DNA of 43,728 nucleotides, taken from positions 1 to 43,728 of the forward strand of contig CAIOLO010000102.1 of NCBI GenBank assembly GCA_903859155.1. Reading direction: 5' to 3'. Shown here piece by piece: positions 26,168 through 35,834 of this stretch. Source of the stretch: an uncultured beta proteobacterium (lineage in GTDB: Bacteria > Pseudomonadota > Gammaproteobacteria > Burkholderiales > SG8-39). The notes under the pieces were generated by a model that worked only from the letters and a program-made list of their open reading frames with translations, did no database searches and was not told the DNA's origin. Made by a program: the position numbers and the translations under genes. How positions within the stretch are numbered: the stretch's first letter is position 1; each line of letters opens with the position of its first letter.

Positions 26168-26319
26168 TCGCCAAGGTGTGCGTTGCAACAAAATAGCGTA
26201 GGAAAAACTCGGCAGTCCTCAGGATTGTTAGTTTAGATTCTCACCCAACCGCCCCCGGGCATGGGTTTTTGCCTTTCAACGCATGATTCTTTTTCGATAA
26301 ATTCCAGGGAGTCCTGAAA

Positions 26320-27309
26320 ATGTCCAAGCCACCCGTTCGAGTTGCAGTTACCGGCGCCGCCGGCCAGATCGGCTATTCACTGCTGTTTCGCATTGCAAGC
26401 GGCGAGATGCTGGGCAAGGACCAGCCTGTCATCCTGCAGATGCTGGAAATTGCCGATCCCAAGGCCCAGAACGCCCTCAAAGGCGTCATGATGGAGCTGG
26501 ATGACTGCGCTTTCCCGCTGCTGGCAGGCATGGTCCCCGCCAGCGATCCCAAGGTGGCTTTCAAGGACGCCGACATCGCGCTGCTGGTTGGCGCACGCCC
26601 GCGCACCAAGGATATGGAACGCAAGGATTTGCTCGAAGCCAACGGCGCGATATTCACGGTGCAGGGCAAGGCACTTAACGACGTGGCCAAGCGCACGGTC
26701 AAGACACTGGTAGTCGGCAATCCGGCCAATACCAATTCTTATATCGCGATGAGTTCCGCTCCGGATCTGCCGCGCGAGAATTTCACGGCGATGTTGCGTC
26801 TCGACCATAACCGCGCGCTCTCCCAAATTGCCGCCAAGACCGGCAAGCCCGTGGATGCCATTGAAAAGCTGATTGTCTGGGGAAATCACAGCCCCACAAT
26901 GTATCCCGACTACCGTTTCGCAACCATTGGCGGGCAGCCGGCGCCCAAGGTTGTCAATGACGAGTCCTGGTATCGCGACACCTTTATTCCGACCGTCGCG
27001 AAACGCGGGACGGCGATCATCGAAGCGCGCGGCCTGTCATCGGCGGCGAGCGCGGCCAACGCGGCCATCGATCACATTCGCGACTGGGTGCTGGGCAGCA
27101 ACGGCCGCTGGGTCACGATGGGCATTCCCTCCGATGGCAGTTACGGCATTCCCGAGGGAATCATGTATGGCGTGCCGGTAACTTGTGCGAACGGCAAATA
27201 CGAGCGCGTCAAGGGCCTGGAAATCGATGCCTTTAGCCGTGGAAAAATGGATGCCACGCTCAAAGAATTGCAGGAAGAACGCGACGCCATAAAGCACCTG
27301 CTCGGTTAG
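26320..27309 (+). CDS. mdh: NAD-dependent malate dehydrogenase
   Basis: 329 residues. N-terminal Rossmann motif [25 protein letters not shown]; substrate-binding Arg loop [29 protein letters not shown]; the active-site region [14 protein letters not shown] and [15 protein letters not shown] with the catalytic His. This is the betaproteobacterial/cytosolic-type MDH that interconverts malate and oxaloacetate. AGGGAG lies about 9 bases upstream of the ATG. It leads a probable operon with the CitE-like lyase gene (15 bases on) and is divergent from gltA. Confidence 0.97.
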   Translation: MSKPPVRVAVTGAAGQIGYSLLFRIASGEMLGKDQPVILQMLEIADPKAQNALKGVMMELDDCAFPLLAGMVPASDPKVAFKDADIALLVGARPRTKDMERKDLLEANGAIFTVQGKALNDVAKRTVKTLVVGNPANTNSYIAMSSAPDLPRENFTAMLRLDHNRALSQIAAKTGKPVDAIEKLIVWGNHSPTMYPDYRFATIGGQPAPKVVNDESWYRDTFIPTVAKRGTAIIEARGLSSAASAANAAIDHIRDWVLGSNGRWVTMGIPSDGSYGIPEGIMYGVPVTCANGKYERVKGLEIDAFSRGKMDATLKELQEERDAIKHLLG

Positions 27310-27324
27310 TGCGACAAACCCGGG

Positions 27325-28317
27325 ATGAGCGCCGCTCCCGCCCATCCCAGGGAGGCGCTATACGCGGGTGAAAAACCGTTGCCGGCAATAGCGGTATGCG
27401 AGCATATCGCCGGTAATGAAAAGCTGATCCTCAAGTCGTTCTCGTTGCAGGAAGAACTCGGGCCGCTTTTCGACCTGACCTGCGACTGCGAAGATGGAGC
27501 GAAGGCCGGACAGGAGCTCGAGCACGCAAAAATGGTCGCCCGCTTGCTCTGCAGTCAGGCAAATCGTCATCAAAAGGCGGGGGCACGGATCCACGATGCG
27601 ACGCACCCCGCCTGGCGCAAGGAAGTGGAAATCCTCCTTGGCGAAGCCGGCGATCGCATTGCGTATCTGACGCTACCGAAAATTACGAGTGCCGCCCAGG
27701 CCCTGGGCATGATCGACCATGTCAGGGAATCGGCCTTGCGTCTGGGGCTGGCAAGGGTAATTCCTATTCACGTTCTGCTGGAGACGCACGGCGGGATTCG
27801 CGAAGCCCATCAGATCGCCGCACTGCCCTGGATGGAAACCCTGGATTTTGGGTTGATGGATCTGGTATCCGCGCATCGTGGCGCCATTTCCGCCAGCGCA
27901 ATGCGCTCGCCAGGCCAGTTTGAGCATAAATTGCTGATACGCGCCAGGACCGAGGTTGCAGCGGCGGCGCTGGCACAGGGCATCGTTCCGGCCGACGGCG
28001 TGACCCTGGACATTCGCAACCCGGAGATTGCATACCAGGATGCCTTGCGCGCGCGCCGTGAATTTGGATTCATGCGCAAATGGTCGATTCATCCCACGCA
28101 GATAATGCCCATAATCAATGCCATGAGGCCTGAGCATTCGGAAATCCGAGCCGGGGCGGGTATCCTGCTGGCGGCGCAGAAAATCGCGTGGGGGCCGATT
28201 CAATTCGAAGGCGAGATGCATGATCGCGCCACATACCGTTATTACTGGGAGTTGCTGCAGAAGGCAAAAGTCACCGGAATGACGCTTCCCGCAGAGGCGG
28301 AGAAGGCGTTTTTCTGA
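27325..28317 (+). CDS. HpcH/HpaI aldolase/citrate lyase (CitE-like) family protein
   Basis: 330 residues of the TIM-barrel CitE/malyl-CoA lyase superfamily. Visible family features: FDLTCDCEDGAKAGQELEHA (acidic metal-binding region), TLPKITSAAQA, IPIHVLLETHGGIREAHQIAALPWMETLDFGLMDL (metal-binding Glu and the conserved Gly-rich turn) and MRKWSIHPTQIMPI (substrate-binding). Members cleave CoA thioesters such as malyl-, methylmalyl- or citramalyl-CoA. A CitE-like gene next to mdh is common in betaproteobacteria, but the substrate is not settled by sequence. No citrate lyase alpha or acyl-carrier subunit is present, so it is not classical citrate lyase. Confidence 0.85.
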   Translation: MSAAPAHPREALYAGEKPLPAIAVCEHIAGNEKLILKSFSLQEELGPLFDLTCDCEDGAKAGQELEHAKMVARLLCSQANRHQKAGARIHDATHPAWRKEVEILLGEAGDRIAYLTLPKITSAAQALGMIDHVRESALRLGLARVIPIHVLLETHGGIREAHQIAALPWMETLDFGLMDLVSAHRGAISASAMRSPGQFEHKLLIRARTEVAAAALAQGIVPADGVTLDIRNPEIAYQDALRARREFGFMRKWSIHPTQIMPIINAMRPEHSEIRAGAGILLAAQKIAWGPIQFEGEMHDRATYRYYWELLQKAKVTGMTLPAEAEKAFF

Positions 28318-28349
28318 CTTATCTAAGCTAAAACGCAAAGGAACTGAAC

Positions 28350-29333
28350 ATGGTTGGCGGTTTCCGCATATCGATGTCCCGGCTGATCCTCTGCGCCAGC
28401 GCCATGCTTGCTGCGCTTCCCCTGCCGGCCTGGCCACAGGAGTTTCCTACCCGGCCGGTTCGTATTGTCGTTCCGCTGCCGCCCGGGGGCAGCAATGATC
28501 TGGTAGCGCGCGTTTTTTCGGACAAATTGCCGGCCGCGCTCGGACAACCGGTCATTGTCGAGAACCGGGCTGGCGGCAGCGGCAATCCCGCCACCGAATT
28601 CGTTGCGCGATCCTCGCCTGACGGTCATACGCTGCTCCTGGCCAATACCGCGCATGTGGTCAATGCCGGTTTTTTTCCCGCATTGCCCTACGATCCGATC
28701 AAGGATTTCAGCGCGATAACGCTGGCCTATAACGTGTATTTTGCGCTGGTCGTCAATGCAAGCCTGCCAATCAGCAACACCAGGGAATTCATTGATTACA
28801 CTCGTGCGAAACCCGGCGCCCTTACCTACGCATCCTCGGGTATAGGAGCTCCGCATCATATGGCGATGGAACTGCTGCAATCCATGACTGGCGGCAAACT
28901 CCTGCACGTACCGTACAAAGGTGCGGGGCAATTCGTACCTGCCATGCTGTCCGGTGAGATACATTCCGTCATAGGCGCAATCAATTCCCTGCTGCCGCAC
29001 GTCAAATCCGGGAAATTGCGCGCGCTCGCCCTGGCCGGCGAGCGGACTTCACCTTTGCTCCCGGGCATACCCACTTTGGGTGAAACCGTGCCGGGGTTCA
29101 ATCTCGATAACTGGACCGGATTGCTGGCACCCTCGGCCACCCCGAGCGCCACAATACAGCGATTGAATGCCGAATTTGTCAAAGTCCTGCGACTTCCGGA
29201 AACCATAGACAGGCTGACCCCGCAGGGCATCGAGATCGTCGCCTCAAGCCCACAGGTATTTCATGAGACACTGCGGACCAATCTGGCCAAGTGGACAAAG
29301 CTGATCAGGGAAGCCAATATCAGGATTGACTGA
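28350..29333 (+). CDS. Bug/TctC-family tripartite tricarboxylate transporter solute-binding protein
   Basis: 327 residues. AAGGAACTG is about 7-13 bases before the ATG. The signal peptide runs MSRLILCASAMLAALPLPAWP, then the mature start FPTRPVRIVVPLPPGGSNDLVAR, a hallmark of the Bug family, followed by VIVENRAGGSGNPATEFVARS, YASSGIGAPHHMAMELL, HVPYKGAGQFVPAMLSGEI and GKLRALALAGERTSPLLPGIPTLGE. Bug proteins are periplasmic binders of carboxylates and other small molecules and are strongly expanded in betaproteobacteria. No TctA/TctB membrane genes are nearby. It is embedded between the CitE-like gene and prpB with short gaps (32 and 21 bases), so its ligand is plausibly a propionate- or citrate-related acid (inference). 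Confidence 0.93.
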   Translation: MVGGFRISMSRLILCASAMLAALPLPAWPQEFPTRPVRIVVPLPPGGSNDLVARVFSDKLPAALGQPVIVENRAGGSGNPATEFVARSSPDGHTLLLANTAHVVNAGFFPALPYDPIKDFSAITLAYNVYFALVVNASLPISNTREFIDYTRAKPGALTYASSGIGAPHHMAMELLQSMTGGKLLHVPYKGAGQFVPAMLSGEIHSVIGAINSLLPHVKSGKLRALALAGERTSPLLPGIPTLGETVPGFNLDNWTGLLAPSATPSATIQRLNAEFVKVLRLPETIDRLTPQGIEIVASSPQVFHETLRTNLAKWTKLIREANIRID

Positions 29334-29354
29334 ATTCAAGGAAGCATAGAAAAC

Positions 29355-30251
29355 ATGAGTGACGCATCGCAGGGCGCAAAATTCCGCAAGGCCATCCGGG
29401 AGGAGATACCACTCCAGTGCGTAGGCACGCTAAACGCTTACGGCGCGCGCCTGGCCGAACGCAGCGGCTATCGCGCCATCTATCTTTCCGGCGGTGGCGT
29501 CGCGGCGGGTTCCCTCGGGCTTCCGGACCTGGGGATCTCCAACCTTGATGATGTGTTGACCGACGTACGACGCATTACAGATATATGCGCCCTGCCCCTG
29601 CTTGTCGACGTCGATACGGGATTTGGCGCGTCCGCGTTCAATATTGCGCGCACTACGCGCACTTTAATTCGCGCCGGTGCCGCCGCGATGCACATCGAGG
29701 ACCAGGTAGGCGCCAAGCGCTGCGGGCACCGACCGGGCAAGGAACTGGTATCCACCGAGGAAATGGTAGACCGGGTCAAGGCGGCATCTGACGCACGCAC
29801 TGATTCCGATTTTTTTATCATGGCCCGCACCGATGCGCTCGCCGTTGAGGGCTTGGATGCCACAATCGAGCGTGCCTGCCGCTGTGTGGAGGCCGGAGCA
29901 GACGGTATTTTCCCGGAAGCGATGACAGAACTGTCCATGTACAAAAAGTTGTCAGACGCCGTAAAGGTGCCTATTCTGGCCAATATCACGGAGTTCGGCG
30001 CTACGCCCCTATTTACGGTCGAGGAGTTGCGTTCTGCGCATGTCGCCATCGCCCTTTACCCGCTTTCCGCATTTCGCGCCATGAGCAAGGCTGCCTTGAA
30101 TGTCTACCGCACGCTGCGCAATGAGGGCACCCAGGCAGGCGTGCTGGGCAGCATGCAGACACGGGAAGAGTTGTACGACGTGCTTGGTTATCATGCTTTC
30201 GAAGAGAAACTGGACACATTGTTTTCCAAGGGAAAGGCAAAGCAAAAATGA
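29355..30251 (+). CDS. prpB: 2-methylisocitrate lyase
   Basis: 298 residues of the isocitrate lyase/PEP mutase family. Diagnostic parts: [40 protein letters not shown] (metal-binding Asp residues), [19 protein letters not shown] with the catalytic Cys in [23 protein letters not shown], and [26 protein letters not shown]. It splits 2-methylisocitrate into pyruvate and succinate, the last step of the methylcitrate cycle. Its TGA overlaps the prpC ATG by 4 bases. Confidence 0.97.
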   Translation: MSDASQGAKFRKAIREEIPLQCVGTLNAYGARLAERSGYRAIYLSGGGVAAGSLGLPDLGISNLDDVLTDVRRITDICALPLLVDVDTGFGASAFNIARTTRTLIRAGAAAMHIEDQVGAKRCGHRPGKELVSTEEMVDRVKAASDARTDSDFFIMARTDALAVEGLDATIERACRCVEAGADGIFPEAMTELSMYKKLSDAVKVPILANITEFGATPLFTVEELRSAHVAIALYPLSAFRAMSKAALNVYRTLRNEGTQAGVLGSMQTREELYDVLGYHAFEEKLDTLFSKGKAKQK

Positions 30252-31396
30252 GCGTCGAAAATGCCCCAAAAGCAAAGAAATCCGTAGCCCTGTCCGGTGT
30301 CATTGCCGGAAACACCGCCCTTTGCACCGTGGGCCGCTCCGGGAACGATCTGCATTATCGCGGCTACGACATCCTCGATTTTTCCGACAGTGCCGAATTC
30401 GAGGAAGTTGCCCATCTGTTGATTCACGAAAAACTGCCGACGGCGTCGGAGCTGGCGGCTTACAAGGCCCGCCTTCGCACGTTGCGCGGTTTGCATCCCA
30501 AACTGCGCACGGCGCTGGAGTGCCTGCCCGCATCCTCCCATCCGATGGACGTGCTGCGAACCGGTTGCTCGGTCCTGGGCACACTCGAGTCCGAGGATCC
30601 CGGGCAGGAGATTTCGGGGGCGCGGGCCATCGCTGACCGTTTGATGGCTTCGTTCGGCTCGATGCTGCTTTACTGGCATCACTATTCGCGTGACGGACGC
30701 CGCATCGATGTCGAGACCGACGACGATTCCATAGGGGCCCATTTTCTTCATCTGCTGCACGGCAAGCGCCCGTCGGCCTCATGGGTGCGCGCCATGCATA
30801 CCTCGCTGATCCTGTACGCGGAGCATGAATTCAATGCGTCCACGTTCACCTGTCGCGTTATCACCGGGACCGGTTCGGATTTTTACTCCGCTATCTGCGG
30901 CGGAATCGGCGCGCTGCGTGGACCCAAACACGGAGGCGCCAACGAGGTCGCCTACGAAGTTCAGTCCCGCTACAAAAATGCCGACGAGGCAGAGGCAGAT
31001 GTCGTCCGTCGGGTGCTGGCCAAGGAGATTGTCATTGGATTCGGACACCCGGTTTATACGGTTTCCGATCCTCGCAACAAGGTCATCAAGGAAGTGGCGC
31101 GCCGATTGTCGGAAGAATCCGGCGACATGACCCTGTTCGATGTCGCCGAGCGTCTGGAGGCCGTCATGTGGCGGGAGAAAAAGATGTTCCCGAATCTCGA
31201 CTGGTTCAGCGCCGTGTCCTACCACGTCATGGGCGTTCCGACGCCGATGTTCACGCCGCTTTTCGTGCTGGCACGCACCTCCGGATGGGCCGCCCACATC
31301 ATTGAACAAAGGCTTGATGGAAAAATCATACGCCCAGCGGCCAATTACATCGGCCCGGATGACCGCGACTGGATTTCAATCGATAAGAGAGTTTAG
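30248..31396 (+). CDS. prpC: 2-methylcitrate synthase
   Basis: 382 residues, shorter than GltA (431), as usual for PrpC. It starts with the family's N-terminal [31 protein letters not shown], then [71 protein letters not shown] and [18 protein letters not shown]. It condenses propionyl-CoA with oxaloacetate. It is coupled to prpB by a 4-base overlap and followed by prpD after 2 bases, so the three are one translational block. Confidence 0.97.
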   Translation: MSVENAPKAKKSVALSGVIAGNTALCTVGRSGNDLHYRGYDILDFSDSAEFEEVAHLLIHEKLPTASELAAYKARLRTLRGLHPKLRTALECLPASSHPMDVLRTGCSVLGTLESEDPGQEISGARAIADRLMASFGSMLLYWHHYSRDGRRIDVETDDDSIGAHFLHLLHGKRPSASWVRAMHTSLILYAEHEFNASTFTCRVITGTGSDFYSAICGGIGALRGPKHGGANEVAYEVQSRYKNADEAEADVVRRVLAKEIVIGFGHPVYTVSDPRNKVIKEVARRLSEESGDMTLFDVAERLEAVMWREKKMFPNLDWFSAVSYHVMGVPTPMFTPLFVLARTSGWAAHIIEQRLDGKIIRPAANYIGPDDRDWISIDKRV

Positions 31397-31398
31397 GA

Positions 31399-32850
31399 AT
31401 GTCGATCCACGTCTCGCATGCAAAGCAAAATCCCGACAAAGTCCTTGCCGACATCGCGGATTACGTGCTCGATTACCGCATCCGCAGCAAGTCTGCGTAT
31501 GAAACGGCACATTTTTGCCTCATGGATACCCTGGGTTGCGGCCTTGAAGCGCTCGAATATCCGGCATGCACCAAACTCCTCGGGCCGATAGTGCCCGGTA
31601 CCGTGGTACCCCATGGCGCAAAGGTTCCCGGCACGCAATTTCAGCTCGATCCGGTGCAGGCGGCATTCAATATCGGCACGATGATCCGCTGGCTTGATTT
31701 CAACGACACCTGGCTTGCCGCCGAATGGGGACATCCTTCGGATAATCTGGGGGGCATACTGGCCACCGCCGACTGGCTGTCGCGAGGCGCGGTCGCCGTT
31801 GGAAAGGCTCCGCTGACGGTCCGGGATGTCCTCACCGGCATGATCAAAGCGCATGAAATTCAGGGCTGCATCGCCCTGGAGAACAGTTTCAACAAGGTTG
31901 GGCTGGATCATGTGGTCCTGGTCAAGGTCGCCTCGACTGCTGTCGTCTCATGCATGCTGGGATTAGGTCGCGACGAACTCATCAATGCGATATCGCTCGC
32001 ATGGGTGGATGGTCAATCGCTGCGAACCTACCGGCATGCTCCGAATGCGGGGTCGCGCAAGTCCTGGGCGGCCGGGGATGCGACCTCTCGCGCCGTACGC
32101 CTTGCCCTGATGGCCAGAACCGGCGAAATGGGCTATCCCTCGGTCTTGAGCGCCAAGACCTGGGGTTTTTACGACGCCTCGTTTCGAGGAGAGAAATTCA
32201 GGTTCCAGCGCCCCTATGGCAGCTACGTCATGGAAAACGTGCTGTTCAAGATTTCTTTCCCCGCCGAGTTTCACGCGCAAACCGCCGCCGAATGTGCCAT
32301 GCGGATTCATGCCGAACTAAAGCGGCTTGGACGAACCGCCGAAGACATCAAAAACGTAAAGATACGCACCCATGAAGCGGCGATGCGAATCATCGACAAA
32401 AAGGGGCCCCTGAATAATCCTGCGGATCGCGACCATTGCATTCAGTACATGACGGCCGTACCCCTCATTTTCGGACGCCTGACGGCAGCGGATTACGAAG
32501 ACGAAGTCGCGTGCGATCCGCAGATCGACGCGTTGCGCGCAAAAATCACCTGCGTCGAGGATCCTCGCTTTACCCGGGACTATCATGATCCGGCCAAACG
32601 CTCGATCGCCAACGCACTGACGGTCGAGTTCAAGGACGGCACCTTTCTCAAAGAAGTGGTCTGCGAATACCCAATCGGTCACAAACGGCGCCGCAAGGAG
32701 GGAATGCCGCTTCTGGAGGAGAAATTCCGGCGCAATCTGGCCCGGCGTTTTCCGCGGAAGCAACAGGACTCGATTCTGGGTGTTTGCACAGAACCAGCAC
32801 GGTTGGCAGGCATGCCGGTCAATGAATTTGTCGATCTGTTTGTCATTTGA
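31399..32850 (+). CDS. prpD: 2-methylcitrate dehydratase
   Basis: 483 residues of the MmgE/PrpD family, full length. Features include [117 protein letters not shown] and [25 protein letters not shown]-type C-terminal sequence. It removes water from 2-methylcitrate to give 2-methyl-cis-aconitate without an iron-sulfur cluster. Rehydration would be done by an aconitase, here probably the acnA 135 bases downstream. Confidence 0.96.
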   Translation: MSIHVSHAKQNPDKVLADIADYVLDYRIRSKSAYETAHFCLMDTLGCGLEALEYPACTKLLGPIVPGTVVPHGAKVPGTQFQLDPVQAAFNIGTMIRWLDFNDTWLAAEWGHPSDNLGGILATADWLSRGAVAVGKAPLTVRDVLTGMIKAHEIQGCIALENSFNKVGLDHVVLVKVASTAVVSCMLGLGRDELINAISLAWVDGQSLRTYRHAPNAGSRKSWAAGDATSRAVRLALMARTGEMGYPSVLSAKTWGFYDASFRGEKFRFQRPYGSYVMENVLFKISFPAEFHAQTAAECAMRIHAELKRLGRTAEDIKNVKIRTHEAAMRIIDKKGPLNNPADRDHCIQYMTAVPLIFGRLTAADYEDEVACDPQIDALRAKITCVEDPRFTRDYHDPAKRSIANALTVEFKDGTFLKEVVCEYPIGHKRRRKEGMPLLEEKFRRNLARRFPRKQQDSILGVCTEPARLAGMPVNEFVDLFVI

Positions 32851-32985
32851 ATCAAATCGCGGCCGAGAAAGGGAACTGACGCACAGGTTGTCGGATTATC
32901 CGAAGGCCAAGCGTCGCGGATTTCTTTAGAATGACGCCACCTTCCCATTTTCGTACCGCATTTCCATCGTTTTCGGAGTTCCTCG

Positions 32986-35685
32986 ATGAATAATCCTTTC
33001 AAGACCCTTCAGACATTCAAGATCGCAGCAGGCAATACCGGCAAATTCCACTCATTGCCGGCTTTGTCCAAGGCCATTGGTGTGAACTTGTCCCGGCTTC
33101 CGGTATCCATACGAATCGTTCTCGAGTCGGTGCTGCGCAATTGCGATGGCAAAAAGGTTACCGAAGAGCATGTCCGCCAGCTGGCCAACTGGAAAACCAA
33201 TGCGCCCCGGACCGACGAAATTCCATTCGTCCTGGCGCGGATTGTCCTGCAGGACCTGACCGGAATTCCGCTTTTGGCCGACCTGGCCGCTATGCGCAGT
33301 GTTGCGCAACGCATGGGGAAGAACCCCAAGGTCGTAGAGCCTTTGGTTCCTGTCGATCTGGTGGTTGATCACTCGGTGCAGATCGACAACTACGGCAACA
33401 AGGATGCGCTGGATCTCAACATGAAAATTGAGTTTCAGCGCAATCAGGAGCGCTATGAGTTCATGAAGTGGGGAATGCAGGCCTTTGACACGTTCAAGGT
33501 GGTTCCGCCCGGCATCGGCATTGTGCATCAGGTTAATCTTGAATACCTCGCGCGCGGCGTACATCAGAAGGATGGCATCTACTATCCGGATACACTTGTG
33601 GGCACCGACAGCCACACCACCATGATCAACGGCATAGGCGTGGTCGGCTGGGGCGTCGGCGGTATCGAGGCGGAAGCCGGCATGCTCGGGCAGCCGGTCT
33701 ATTTTCTGACACCGGATGTCGTGGGTGTCAATCTCAAAGGCCAGCTTCGCGGTGGCATCACGGCGACCGATCTGGTGCTGACTGTGACGGAGCTGCTGCG
33801 AAAATCGAAAGTGGTCGGAAAATTCGTCGAATTCTTTGGCGAAGGCGTGGAAAACCTTTCGGTCCCGGACCGGGCGACGATTGGCAATATGGCCCCCGAA
33901 TACGGCGCGACCATGGGGTTCTTCCCGGTGGACAATGCCACGGTCGAGTTTTTGCGTTATACGGGTCGTACCGACGCGGAAATTGCCGCCTTCGAAAACT
34001 ATTTCAAGGCACAGGGATTGTTCGGCACTCCAAAGGCAGGCGCCATCGATTACAGCCAGATTGTCGAACTGGACCTCAGCACCGTGGCGCCGTCACTTGC
34101 CGGTCCCAAGCGTCCCCAGGACCGCATTGAAATCGGGCACGTAAAGAACACTTTCACGTCGCTTTTTGCGAAACCTGCGGCGGAAAACGGGTTTTCCAAG
34201 AAACCGGACGATCTGCTCCGGCGATTCAAGACCCGCGACGGCATCGACATTGGATCCGGCGATGTGCTGATTGCCGCCATCACTTCGTGCACCAACACGT
34301 CAAATCCCAGCGTGCTGGTTGCCGCCGGCTTGCTGGCCAAGAAAGCCGTCGAGCGCGGCCTGACCGTCAAAAAACATATCAAGACTTCTCTTGCACCGGG
34401 ATCCCGGGTCGTTACCGAGTACCTGACCAAGGCGGGCCTTCTGCCCTACCTGGAGCAACTGGGTTTTTATCTGGCAGGCTATGGCTGCACGACCTGTATT
34501 GGCAATGCCGGCCCGTTGTCGGAGCCTGTCGAGGAAGCCGTGGTTCAGAATGACCTGGTGTGCGCGGCGGTGCTCTCGGGCAATCGCAATTTTGAAGCGC
34601 GCATTCACGCCAACATCCGCGCCAATTTTCTGGCCTCCCCGCCGCTGGTGGTTGCCTATGCCATCGCCGGGAACATGCTCAAGGACCTGATGACCGAACC
34701 GGTAGGCAAGGGCAAGAACGGGGAAGATGTGTGGATCGGGGACATATGGCCGAGCAGCGACGAGATTTACAAGGCCATGAAATTCGCCATGGATCCCAAG
34801 GTATTCCGCAAACTCTACAGCAACCTCGGCGATGCCACCCCACTTTGGGGGCAGGTGCCCGCCGTACCCGGTCAGGTCTATAACTGGCCGCTTTCGACCT
34901 ATATTGCCGAGCCGCCGTTCTTCGAGAACTTCGAGATGACCCCCGGGACCAGCGGCAACATATACGGCGCCAGGGCCCTGGCCGTCTTTGGCGACTCCGT
35001 GACCACGGACCATATCAGCCCGGCTGGATCGATCAAGCCCTCCTCACCGGCGGGAATCTATCTTCTGGAGCACGACGTCTCCGTAGCCGATTTCAACAGT
35101 TATGGTGCCCGTCGCGGCAATCATGATGTGATGATGCGCGGCACCTTCGCGAACGTACGCATCAAGAACCTGATGATTCCGGTTAAGTCGGACGGAGGCC
35201 GAGTCGAGGGGGGGGTCACACTGCACCAACCCAGCGGCGAGCAACTGCCCATTTACGATGCGGCGATGAAATACATCATGTCGGGGGTGCCCACCGTAAT
35301 ATTTGGCGGCGAAGAATATGGTACCGGGTCTTCGCGCGATTGGGCGGCCAAGGGAACTCAATTGCTCGGCGTAAAGGCAGTCATTACGCGAAGCTTCGAG
35401 CGAATTCACCGCTCCAATCTGGTTGGCATGGGCGTATTGCCACTGCAATTCAAGGGTGGCGATTCAGCCGAGTCTCTGGGAATCAAGGGTGACGAAGAAT
35501 TTGAGATTCTCGGTCTCGAGAAACTGAAACCTCAACAGGATGCCACTCTGGTGATCAAGCGATCTGACGGCACAAGGCAGGAAGTTGTTCTGGTCCTGAG
35601 GATAGATACGCCCATCGAGGTGGAGTATTTCCATCACGGCGGCATCATGCCTTACGTTCTGCGCGAACTTCTCGCAGCGGCTTGA
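32986..35685 (+). CDS. acnA: Aconitate hydratase A
   Basis: 899 residues, AcnA/IRP1 size (AcnB and AcnD differ). N-terminal [15 protein letters not shown] and [23 protein letters not shown]; first cluster Cys in [17 protein letters not shown]; the other two in [18 protein letters not shown]; swivel domain with [38 protein letters not shown] and [15 protein letters not shown] (substrate-binding Ser-Arg). It interconverts citrate and isocitrate and can hydrate 2-methyl-cis-aconitate. Placement right after prpBCD suggests it serves the methylcitrate cycle, and lack of prpF nearby argues against an AcnD/PrpF system. The 135-base gap before it may hold its own promoter. Confidence 0.94.
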   Translation: MNNPFKTLQTFKIAAGNTGKFHSLPALSKAIGVNLSRLPVSIRIVLESVLRNCDGKKVTEEHVRQLANWKTNAPRTDEIPFVLARIVLQDLTGIPLLADLAAMRSVAQRMGKNPKVVEPLVPVDLVVDHSVQIDNYGNKDALDLNMKIEFQRNQERYEFMKWGMQAFDTFKVVPPGIGIVHQVNLEYLARGVHQKDGIYYPDTLVGTDSHTTMINGIGVVGWGVGGIEAEAGMLGQPVYFLTPDVVGVNLKGQLRGGITATDLVLTVTELLRKSKVVGKFVEFFGEGVENLSVPDRATIGNMAPEYGATMGFFPVDNATVEFLRYTGRTDAEIAAFENYFKAQGLFGTPKAGAIDYSQIVELDLSTVAPSLAGPKRPQDRIEIGHVKNTFTSLFAKPAAENGFSKKPDDLLRRFKTRDGIDIGSGDVLIAAITSCTNTSNPSVLVAAGLLAKKAVERGLTVKKHIKTSLAPGSRVVTEYLTKAGLLPYLEQLGFYLAGYGCTTCIGNAGPLSEPVEEAVVQNDLVCAAVLSGNRNFEARIHANIRANFLASPPLVVAYAIAGNMLKDLMTEPVGKGKNGEDVWIGDIWPSSDEIYKAMKFAMDPKVFRKLYSNLGDATPLWGQVPAVPGQVYNWPLSTYIAEPPFFENFEMTPGTSGNIYGARALAVFGDSVTTDHISPAGSIKPSSPAGIYLLEHDVSVADFNSYGARRGNHDVMMRGTFANVRIKNLMIPVKSDGGRVEGGVTLHQPSGEQLPIYDAAMKYIMSGVPTVIFGGEEYGTGSSRDWAAKGTQLLGVKAVITRSFERIHRSNLVGMGVLPLQFKGGDSAESLGIKGDEEFEILGLEKLKPQQDATLVIKRSDGTRQEVVLVLRIDTPIEVEYFHHGGIMPYVLRELLAAA

Positions 35686-35700
35686 GAGAGATATGATATT

Positions 35701-35724
35701 GCGTGGTCGCGACCGCGACCACGC
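35701..35724 (+). terminator. Strong hairpin after acnA (terminator candidate without T-run)
   Basis: Perfect 10-bp stem GCGTGGTCGC / GCGACCACGC with a 4-base loop, starting 16 bases past the acnA stop. No T-run follows, so Rho-independent termination is not clear; it may protect the 3' end. Confidence 0.5.
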
Positions 35725-35803
35725 AGGATGCGGTTTGGATTGTTTCCAGTCGCCCGCTGACGACCCTGCAACCGGAGCAGGCCCCGCCGAGGCACCTCAG
35801 TCA

Positions 35804-35824
35804 GCGGCGCGGTAGTTGCGCCGC
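35804..35824 (-). terminator. Hairpin after mmsA (weak terminator candidate)
   Basis: 7-bp stem GCGGCGC / GCGCCGC with a 7-base loop, 11 bases beyond the mmsA stop on the minus strand, no T-run. Confidence 0.35.
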
Positions 35825-35834
35825 ATGAATCGGT

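Noticed and set aside
30248-31396. Second ordinary citrate synthase
   Set aside because: Shorter form, N-terminal motif and placement between prpB and prpD mark it as 2-methylcitrate synthase.
32986-35685. AcnD (2-methylisocitrate dehydratase of the AcnD/PrpF system)
   Set aside because: Length and motifs fit AcnA better, a PrpD gene is present and PrpF is absent.
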